Shown in pieces: positions 45,954 to 55,265 of a stretch of DNA of 64,000 nucleotides. Positions within the stretch are counted from its first letter, which is position 1, and every line of letters starts with the position of its first letter. Under the pieces are notes generated by a model. It was given only the letters and a program-made list of their open reading frames with translations, did no database searches and was not told where the DNA came from. The position numbers were made by a program, and so were the translations under genes. The DNA comes from Mixophyes australis (Eukaryota; Chordata; Amphibia; Anura; Limnodynastidae): positions 394,688,283 to 394,752,282 of the forward strand of contig JAVHZZ010000001.1 in the NCBI GenBank assembly GCA_036250195.1, given 5' to 3'.

Positions 45954-46250
45954 CAGTGGCGCACGCAGGGGGTTTTTTGAGTCTCCAGAAAACCCCCCCC
46001 TGCGCTAACTAAGTGGCCGCTATAGCTGCACTGTCCTATACGGCAGCCGCGGCGCTGTCAAAGAAGCATCCGCAGCGGTGCTGTAGTGTATACAGCACCG
46101 GCACGGATGCTTCTTAGACAGCGCCGCGGCTGCTGTATAGGACGGCGCTGAAGAAACGGAGCTGCTGCGCATGCTCTCGCGGGGGGTGGGTTTTTTTTGG
46201 GTCAGGGGGGAAACCCCCCCCCCCCCCCGACAATCCTCCGATCGCCCCTG
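45954..46250 (-). mobile_element. Fold-back MITE, copy 2 (5-bp TSD tctca)
   Basis: A 297-bp element starting CAGTGGCGCACGCAGG and ending GATCGCCCCTG, flanked by tctca at 45949-45953 and 46251-46255. The interior (about 46028-46152) forms a long hairpin whose arms share ctatacggcagccgcggcgc and aagaagcatccg. Same family as 40755-41024, inverted. A C-run lies at 46214-46228. Confidence 0.9.
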
Positions 46251-46255
46251 TCTCA

Positions 46256-46690
46256 CTATCACTAATCTACCCCTATTGACCATTCCTTGTGCACACCAGA
46301 CACTCACAACCATAGGTAGTGGATACACAAACACAAAGACAGACTTTTCATGGGGCTTTGTTGCCCTTTTTCAACAGTTTTTACATATATATTGGTCGGG
46401 GGCAATTTGCCTTTAACCAGTCTTGGTTGATTCACTTATCTTCCATGTGCATCAGCCTGAACCTGGTTTATACTTTTTAACATTGGGGTGTAATGTTCCC
46501 ACTGTCAATGCCCTGCTACTTCAAGGAACTTAGGTCCCCGAGTTTTGCTGCCCCCCAAAACCGAGTGCTATTTTCTCCCATTTCTAGCACTTGCGAGTGG
46601 GGAAATGCAATCACTCACTGGACCCACACTTGACCACCAACTTTCCATCTATTTTTAACCACTTAAAACATTCAACATTTTTAACCAATA
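46256..46690. other. No recognised feature
   Basis: Nothing identified between the MITE and the mariner element. Confidence 0.4.
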
Positions 46691-46692
46691 TA

Positions 46693-47649
46693 CGAGGTAT
46701 GTCTATTAAATAATGAGAGTGATTAAATAGCTCCCCTTTATTTATTGGTATTACAAATTTAATGTTTGTCCCCTTCAATGTACTCCCCATTTACACTAAT
46801 ACATCGCTGTAGTCTTGTTTTCCACTGGTCAAAGGCATGGAGCAAATCAATTTCTGTCACTTGTTTCAACATATCTGCCGTTTTCTTCTTTACAGAATCA
46901 ACTTACTCAAAATGTGTCCCTTTAAGCACTGATTCAACTTTTGGGAAAAGATAACAATCACAAGGTGCTAAATCAGGCGAATATGGAGGATGTTCAAGTG
47001 TAGTAATGTGTTTGTCGGTCAAAAACTGCTTCACAGAAAGTGCTGTGTGAGCAGGCGCATTGTCCTGGTGAAGAAAGAAACCATTTTTCCACAGTTGCGG
47101 ACGTTTCTTTCTGACTCTTTCTCTCAGCTTTTTCAGAACTTCCTTATAATAATGCTGATTAACTGTTGAGCCTTCTGGAACCCATTCTTCCAAAATTACA
47201 CCCTTAATATCGAAAAAACAATGAGGATTGCTTTCAATTTTGACTTGTTTTGAAGAGCTTTTATCATTCTTGGTGATGACAGTGTTTTCCAGTGCATTGA
47301 CTGTCTTTTGGTTTAAGGATCGTACGAGAAGATCCAGGTCTCATAACAAGTGATTACTTTATGAAACAGGTTTGGATCTGTGTCATTCTGTTGGTGTTTT
47401 GTGCAATTTTACTAAAAATTTCAAACTGACATGTTGTTCAGTTTTTAAACTTTAGCATTTTTCAGCACTCTACAGAAAACACAACCAAACTAAATGGCGA
47501 CTCACAATCAACTGAACGTTATAGAGTTTTGCAGCTTGTCATGCAGGTTCAGACATGTTCAAGGTTACTACGTATGCAGTTATAACTGGTTCTGATTGCT
47601 TTGATTACTAGGTGGAATCACAGTCTTGTTATTTAATAGAAATATATCG
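46693..47649 (-). mobile_element. mariner element (transposase truncated and mutated)
   Basis: Terminal inverted repeats: the left end starts CGAGGTATGTCTATTAAATA, and the reverse complement of the right end starts CGATATATTTCTATTAAATA. TA dinucleotides flank both (46691-46692 and 47650-47651). The minus-strand transposase remnant at 46903-47193 has HQDNAPAH and SPDLAPCD with 34 residues between catalytic Asp 2 and Asp 3, the DD34D signature of mariner. Upstream, around 47310-47350, the first catalytic motif reads ITCYETW where the family normally has D-E-T-W, and an in-frame stop follows. At 957 bp it is shorter than the usual ~1.3 kb; the N-terminal DNA-binding part seems missing. Inactive. 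Confidence 0.92.
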
Positions 47650-47651
47650 TA

Positions 47652-50206
47652 CATTATACAATTTCTCTGTACTGACATGATTGCCCATAAACCATTCCTG
47701 CAGCATGTGTAGGAGAAGGGGGCATGGTAATACTTTCAAACATCTGGGCACAAAAACTGTTGTAAACTAATATATACCAGTCATATGAATGTCAATTAAC
47801 AAAAAATGCATGTCCCACAGTTGTGCAGAGGTTTGGGGAAGGATGACCAAGCCACAGCTACCTTATGTATCAATTGTTTCCCATACTTGTAGACTGTAAA
47901 ATCCTTTGGGCGTGGCCTTTTTGCCTTCTTTTTCAAATCATGTAACTTACTTTGCTCATGATTCCCTCAATGCACAGCATGGCATAATATGTTGGCACTT
48001 CAGAAATTAAGGATAAAAATAAGAATAATAATGGACGAGAGTGACAATATGTGAGTTTTACTACAGGCAAGCTGTGGGCAAAAGTATACAGACTTAGAAG
48101 ACAAACATGTTGGGTTACTTGTATGTTGACCAAATAGATCACCAAGAGGTAATAAAAGAAAATGAACTGGAAAAAGATGAAAACAAGGTTTCCTATCTGA
48201 TTTACATTGACAATTCCATTCCCAAACAATCACCAGTAAAGAAAAGAAAAGAATAAGAAGGCTATGCTATAGGTTAAGACACAAACTCTGCTAACTTATT
48301 ACAGATTTGCTGAGTAAAAGAATAAAACATCATATAAAACTTCACCTAAAATAGTTGAACATGTCAAGTCAGAAATTATGAAAATTCTCCATGTTCCCTG
48401 ACTTCTTACTGGTTAAAAGTGTCATATATCCCTTTCAATGAACCCCCAGAGACTTGATTACCATGTGGGGAATTTATGGCAGGACTTCTTTATAAGAAAT
48501 GAAACAGTGGAGTGGGTGGTGATATAACCAAACAATGTCTAAGGACAGTTTCTATTCTGCTTACTGTGCATTCAATGATATATCAGAATAACCACACTGT
48601 ACATGTTTTTTTTGCATGTTTTGCTATGTGCTTTTAATGTTTCTTGTCCTGCACTGATTTTTGTAGACACTGGAAGTCATGAAAATGTTCAATATATTTT
48701 AAGATGGAAAAGGATGCAAAATGTATAAAATATGTGTCGTATTTTTAACTGATATGTTTATTTTAGTAATGGCTTGCTCCAAAAACGTTGAAATCAGATT
48801 TAAATGCATATTAGAATTTCTTTATGAAGCCACTTCTTGCATTTTTGCAACTTGCTATATATAATAAGTGCAGTGTTAGCAGATGAAGTGACCTTGCTGG
48901 TATGCAGGCAATGCCAATAACAGAGAATGGGAAACTGGCTGATTAAAATTTTGCTCACTGGCATAAAACACTTGATATGAATCATCTGATTTTCAAATGT
49001 TTCCAAAGATTGCTGCAGGCATAATAAATTACACTCACACACAAAATAAAAAAAACAACTACATTAAAAAATGATAAAATTAAATCTATTCTCAAAAAAA
49101 CACCTTGTTTCTTTTTAAAGCAGGTTGATGCACTATTAACTGTCTTATTCCTGCAGAGTAAGTACTGTTCAACAAATACTGTTAGCAAGACATGTTTTAA
49201 AGATATTGCTGCCTATAAAAAGGTGGGTTCATTGATCACTATATTGTCCTAGTCAGTCTAGACAGTAGTGTCGTCACGGAGTCATGAGACAGATGCCACA
49301 CATGATGTTACTAGTTCATAGCAAGTGTTAGACTAATCATTGGTTCAGCTCTCAAAATGGCTACCTCTATAGTGCACAGGCGGTAGGTACACTTTAAAGG
49401 GGAAGTGTTCTCCTTTGGACAACACCACACTATTATACCTTTCCCTTCTGCCCTTTATAGAAGTTGGAGCCCCAAATAACGATTGTGCTGAAAGCTGACA
49501 GCACAGGAAGAAGAATCCAGGATCTAGATTAAATCTGGGGATTTGTATCAAGAACCGTTAGCAAGTTTTGAAAAAATAAAGTACTGACTTTACTGTGAGC
49601 TTACTTTAATTTAAATTTAATATATTATGTTTATTAAAATAGAATATTTAATTTAAGAAATATTAAGCTGTAATTCCTAAGCAGTTTATTAGTTTATAGT
49701 CTTAAATATCATAAGGTCTCATCTTAAGTTTTAGAGAATGCTATAATCAATATACTTTAAATCAAAAAACTAAAACAGAAAGAATAATCTTTCTCTTAAT
49801 TAAGTTAAGAATATTTTCAATTATAATAAAGTTATCTAGAGAAATAAATAAAGGGTTTAGTTATTTTTTAGCGTTTCAATATTTTTAATTAATTATGATC
49901 CATGCCTGTATATTACTATTCGTACCTTTTCTGCTTCTATCTTAACACAATTTTACCAGTATTTTAGGAATCATGTTACTACTTTTCGTAGGGGTTCCAG
50001 AAATCAACTCCCTGTATGCCTATGTAACAACCCTCTTCTTGAAACCTATGGTCAACTGCTTGACTTCAATCCACTCTAGTGAACTCTCCCAGTACTCTCA
50101 GAAACTCTCCTAAGTGATGGAAGTCTTCTTGCTAACTTGCAACATTGCTTCCCTCCATTCCAGCTCTGCAATTTGGTAATGGCGTGGATCAGTGATGAGA
50201 TCCATA
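47652..50206. other. No recognised feature
   Basis: AT-rich DNA with only short incidental ORFs (for example 47933-48233 and 48800-49188 on the minus strand). No repeat family recognised. Confidence 0.4.
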
Positions 50207-50208
50207 TA

Positions 50209-51449
50209 TAATATATGGACAAAAGTATTTGGCCACACCTGTTAATTACTGAATTGAGGTATTTCAGACCCTTTGTCAGCTGTGTATAACATCAAATACT
50301 TAAGCCGTGCAGTCTCCACCTGCAAACATTTGTGATACAAAATGGGTTGTTTCGAAGCGCTCAGTAACTTCAAGCGGGGTGTTGTTATAGGATGCCACCT
50401 TTTCAAAAAAACGGTTTGTGAAATTTCGTCTCTGCTGGATATTCCACGGTCAACTGTAAGCAATATTATTAGAAAATGGAAGTGTTTAGGAACAACAGCA
50501 ACTTAGCCACGAAGCGGAAGACCACATAAAATCAGAAAGTGGGATCAACGACTGCTAAGGCGCATGGTGCGCAAAAGTCATCAACACTCTGCTGATTCCA
50601 TAGCTGAAGAGTTCCGAACTTCCACTGGCATTAATGTAAGCACAAAAACTGTTTCCATGGCTGAGCACCTGCATGCAAGCCTCACATCACCAAGAGCAAT
50701 GCCAAGCGTCGGATTAAGTGGTGTAAAGCACACCAACACTGAACTGTGGAGCAGTAGAAACATGTTCTGTGGAGTGATGAATCACGCTTCTCTGACATTC
50801 AGATGGGTGAGTCTGGGTATGGTGGATGGCGGGAGACATTACCTGTCTGACTGCATTATGCCAACTGTGAAGTTTGGTGGAGGAGGGATAATGGTATTGG
50901 GCTGTTTCTCAGGATTTGGGCTAGGCCCCTTATCTCAATTGAAGGGCAATCTTAATGCTTCAGCATACCAAGTCATTTTGGACAATGCTATGCTTCCAAA
51001 CTTGTGGAAACAGTTTGGGAAAGGTCCTTATCTATTCCAATATGACTGTAGCCGATTGCACAAGGCAAATATTACAAAGACATGGTTTGATGAGTTCGCT
51101 GTGGAAGAACTTGACTGGCCCACACAGAGCCCTGACCTCAACTATATCGAACATGTTTGAGATGAACTGAAACAGAGACCTTCTCGTCCAACATCAGTGC
51201 CTGACCTCATAAAAGCTCTACAGAATGAATGGGCACAAATTCCCACAGAATCACTCCAACAGGGAGATTCTGGGGGAGATGGGTGCGCGGGGGCGGGGCT
51301 TGTGGAAAGCCTTCCAAGATGAGTGGAAGCTGTTATCGCTGCAAAAGGGGAACCAACTCCATATTAAAGTATATGTATTTGAATACAATGTCATTATATT
51401 CACTGTTGGTGCAATTGTCAAGCGTCCGAATACTTTTGTCCATATAGTG
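50209..51449 (+). mobile_element. Tc1-like element (near full length, decayed)
   Basis: A 1,241-bp element with terminal repeats containing TATATGGACAAAAGTATT at both ends, in inverted orientation, flanked by TA (50207-50208 and 51450-51451). The plus-strand transposase remnant has its helix-turn-helix part frameshifted at 50340-50560. A 198-codon frame at 50564-51160 holds the catalytic core: 34 residues separate the Asp of QYDCSRLH from the Glu of SPDLNYIE, the DD34E signature. The frame then breaks (TGA at 51158), although C-terminal sequence (ESLPR.VEAVIAAKG) continues to about 51350. Inactive. Confidence 0.94.
50564..51160 (+). pseudogene. Tc1 transposase catalytic core fragment
   Basis: Longest surviving frame of the Tc1-like element. 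It includes the linker region ([10 protein letters not shown]), the [14 protein letters not shown] block and the DD34E C-terminal pair. The first catalytic Asp region near VNHASLTF is degraded (normally W-S-D-E). The N-terminal paired-like DNA-binding domain is only present upstream in other frames, so no functional protein results. Confidence 0.9.
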
Positions 51450-51451
51450 TA

Positions 51452-52700
51452 TCTCATTACCTATTTTTAATTTCAAGCCTTATTTGTACAAATTTAACAA
51501 TGTAATGAAATGTCATATGCACAAGAAAAATAATGTCTTGACTCTTAAAAATAAATGCATTGTATATTAAGCAGTCTCAGGAGGCTATGTAGAACGCATC
51601 TGTGTAATCTCAGGAGCCACATCCATGTAGTACTTCTATCTCTCATGTGCACACAGCACTTATAAGCTACACGTCCATGCCGCATCTGTCATTACACCCC
51701 TAATATGCAGCGCTAATATGCATAATGGCTACAGACAGCGCTGCCGCCTCCAGTCCCCGTTCACTGAGACAGACTGCGGTGCTCACTCAACAGTTCTTTC
51801 ATTCCTTGCTTTTGAAACAATAAAATTCTATACCACTTTTCAGAATGTCTGGTATAAAAGAGTTTTAGTTTATTTTTATTGTTTTTTTGCATGGCATTTG
51901 TAAGTGCTGTTATGTTCAGGGGCAGGCTTGCCCCAATCAGTAATATTTTTGCATATGGGGGCTGCCATGCATAAAAATAACTACAGTGCAGACTTATCCC
52001 AGCAATGCCCTCTGGAAGAAACAATAAGTAAACTAGTTGTATGATGATTAGCCTATCACTTTACGACTGCTGCTCTTTCCAACAGGCAGACATTGCTGCA
52101 GGCTTTATGTGAATTGCACCCAATAAGTGTCCTCTGCATTTTGACATGCTTTTCCTAGTTTGCCAGATTCACATCATGTCACAGTGTTATGTGGTAAGCC
52201 AGAATTGGCAGGAGAAGCGCTGATAAAGGGGGATCCTTTTTTTTTATATAATTCTCCCATGTCCATATCAAGGGGTGGATCATGCCTAGGGCACTGGTTA
52301 GGAGACTGTGAGATGTCACAACTACTTATTTACTTTCCACTGAATATTCACCTGGGGAGGTCAATAACAGTAAGGGACATCCAGTGACTGACATGTTGAC
52401 TGTGAAATATCTGATACTGATATGGTGCAGGTCAGATTTATCCATTTTTGTTTTGTTGGGTGTTTCTTTCACGCTCCGAGTAAAGGGGCATGAGTACTGT
52501 GGGGGGTTTGATGGAATTCAGGCATAAGTGGTAGAGAACGTCCTGTCTATAACTAAGGATAAGCATAATTTAAAGAAATATTTTAGCTATTGTCTGTAAA
52601 TGAAGTTTTCTTGGTGAAAATTTATGTACACTCATATATATTGTTCCAGAGTTTGAATCACCCATTCAGTTTATCCATGTGATTGCAGATAATGGCTCTG
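51452..52700. other. Unassigned spacer
   Basis: No gene. Around 51555-51790 is a moderately CpG-containing stretch (gctacagacagcgctgccgc) of unknown origin. Confidence 0.4.
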
Positions 52701-53160
52701 GCAAGAGTTTATTTGATCTGGAGCATGTCACTGAATGCTATCGGAAAGAGTGATGTGAATTGACTACCCCTTTCTGTATTACCCAATATCTTCTGGGTGT
52801 CCACAGAGATGGTAGACTGGAGGTCAGTAAAGCAGAATAAAATGAGTGTTTTCTGAAAAGTTCTGCATGTAAAGAATATAGTATTCCAACCACATAAAAA
52901 TGGCAGTTTTAATATAACATCCATGTAAATGGATTTCCACGGCCTAGATGGAAGTGGGAATGGCTGGAGGAATCCTTTGGGTAAATTATGTAAGATCTTT
53001 TCATTGCACAAATAGAACAAGGATGCAACATATTGCTGAAACTGCAACTCTGCATGCTATACAAATTGCATATATTTCAAGGATGTAATTGACACCTACA
53101 TTTTTTAGGTAAACTGTGTCCAACTCTACATGTGTCCCAGTATGTTTACTCCAAGGATAG
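52700..53160 (-). mobile_element. Ty3/gypsy-type integrase fragment
   Basis: Minus-strand ORF at 52709-53047 with the gypsy integrase linker LLQPFPLPSRPW-like segment (FLQPFPLPSRPW), then MDVILKLPF at the first catalytic Asp, and NTERGSQFTS in place of the usual SDRG.QF.S around the second Asp. The second catalytic Asp is lost. The sequence extends weakly upstream to about 53160. No LTRs were found. An isolated, dead fragment of an LTR retrotransposon. Confidence 0.8.
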
Positions 53161-53397
53161 TTGCTATCTATTGTTTTTAGGTGGTTTTTTGTACGCCTAT
53201 GTATGTTTTTTGCTGAGATACTGCAGGAATAGTCTCATGCTGTTAATGCTTGTCACTGTACTACAAAACAAAAAGTACATGTATTATTAGTAGAGATGGG
53301 CGGGTCCGGTTCTCCGAGAACCGAACCCACCCGAACTTTGGGTATCCGAGTACCGAGCTGAGCAGCTCGGTACTCTCCCGCCCATTCCGAATCCAAA

Positions 53398-53498
53398 TCG
53401 AGGCCGAACGTCATTGTGACGTTGTCGGATCTCGGGACTCGGTTCTCGCGATACTTCAACTTTATAAATACACGCCTCCACAGCAATCCATCGCCATT
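53398..53498 (+). promoter_or_regulatory. Promoter-like region of element D (CRE-like, TATA, YY1-like)
   Basis: Contains paired acgtca/tgacgt half-sites (53408-53423), TATAAATA at 53463-53470 and CGCCATTTGAC, a YY1-like motif, at about 53490. Order and spacing match element C. If transcription starts about 30 bp after the TATA box, the 5' untranslated RNA would be about 1.75 kb, mostly the 100-bp array. Confidence 0.5.
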
Positions 53499-53640
53499 TG
53501 ACAGAGGGAGAGAGCAGGGTGTAGTCATAGGCTAATTAGAGCAGGGACAGAGAATACAATATTGTTCTTGCAATTGCTCTAACCAAAATCGCTAGTGCAG
53601 AGAGGAGGATAGAGGTTTATTATTTTTTCTTCAAATTTGG

Positions 53641-55240
53641 CACTCCCCAGCGCTTTTGGGGTGTCCCCCATAATTGTGCATTAATATTTCTGGCTGTCAA
53701 AAGTCATATCTGTCAGCAGTATCTACTAAATAATTTGTAGCACACCTCAGTGTTTTTGGGGTGTCCTCCCTAATTGTGCATTAATATTTCTGGCTGTCAA
53801 AAGTCATATCTGTCAGCAGTATCTACTCAATAATTTTTAGCACTCCTCAGTGTTTTTGGGGTGTCCTCCCTAATTGTGCATTAATATTTCTGGCTGTCAA
53901 AAGTCATATCTGTCAGCAGTATCTACTCAATAATTTTTAGCACTCCTCAGTGTTTTTGGGGTGTCCTCCCTAATTGTGCATTAATATTTCTGGCTGTCAA
54001 AAGTCATATCTGTCAGCAGTATCTACTCAATAATTTTTAGCACTCCTCAGTGTTTTTGGGGTGTCCTCCCTAATTGTGCATTAATATTTCTGGCTGTCAA
54101 AAGTCATATCTGTCAGCAGTATCTACTCAATAATTTTTAGCACTCCTCAGTGTTTTTGGGGTGTCCTCCCTAATTGTGCATTAATATTTCTGGCTGTCAA
54201 AAGTCATATCTGTCAGCAGTATCTACTCAATAATTTTTAGCACTCCTCAGTGTTTTTGGGGTGTCCTCCCTAATTGTGCATTAATATTTCTGGCTGTCAA
54301 AAGTCATATCTGTCAGCAGTATCTACTCAATAATTTTTAGCACTCCTCAGTGTTTTTGGGGTGTCCTCCCTAATTGTGCATTAATATTTCTGGCTGTCAA
54401 AAGTCATATCTGTCAGCAGTATCTACTCAATAATTTTTAGCACTCCTCAGTGTTTTTGGGGTGTCCTCCCTAATTGTGCATTAATATTTCTGGCTGTCAA
54501 AAGTCATATCTGTCAGCAGTATCTACTCAATAATTTTTAGCACTCCTCAGTGTTTTTGGGGTGTCCTCCCTAATTGTGCATTAATATTTCTGGCTGTCAA
54601 AAGTCATATCTGTCAGCAGTATCTACTCAATAATTTTTAGCACTCCTCAGTGTTTTTGGGGTGTCCTCCCTAATTGTGCATTAATATTTCTGGCTGTCAA
54701 AAGTCATATCTGTCAGCAGTATCTACTCAATAATTTTTAGCACTCCTCAGTGTTTTTGGGGTGTCCTCCCTAATTGTGCATTAATATTTCTGGCTGTCAA
54801 AAGTCATATCTGTCAGCAGTATCTACTCAATAATTTTTAGCACTCCTCAGTGTTTTTGGGGTGTCCTCCCTAATTGTGCATTAATATTTCTGGCTGTCAA
54901 AAGTCATATCTGTCAGCAGTATCTACTCAATAATTTTTAGCACTCCTCAGTGTTTTTGGGGTGTCCTCCCTAATTGTGCATTAATATTTCTGGCTGTCAA
55001 AAGTCATATCTGTCAGCAGTATCTACTCAATAATTTTTAGCACTCCTCAGTGTTTTTGGGGTGTCCTCCCTAATTGTGCATTAATATTTCTGGCTGTCAA
55101 AAGTCATATCTGTCAGCAGTATCTACTCAATAATTTTTAGCACTCCTCAGTGTTTTTGGGGTGTCCTCCCTAATTGTGCATTAATATTTCTGGCTGTCAA
55201 AAGTCATAACTGTCAGCAGAATCTACTAAATAATTTTTAG
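53641..55240 (+). repeat. Sixteen 100-bp repeats in 5' region of element D
   Basis: The motif gggtgtcctccctaattgtg (or ccccca in the first unit) recurs exactly every 100 bp from 53641 to 55141. Units 3 to 15 look identical by eye (all with actcaataatttttag and cagtgtttttgggg). The first, second and last carry the variants seen in element C. This points to recent expansion of one unit. The array ends 25 bp before the transposase ATG. Confidence 0.98.
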
Positions 55241-55265
55241 CACTCCCCAGTGGTTTGCGCTCAGA

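Noticed and set aside
53641..55240. CRISPR-like array
   Set aside because: The 100-bp units are identical along their whole length with no unique spacers. The context is a eukaryotic transposon, so this is a tandem repeat.
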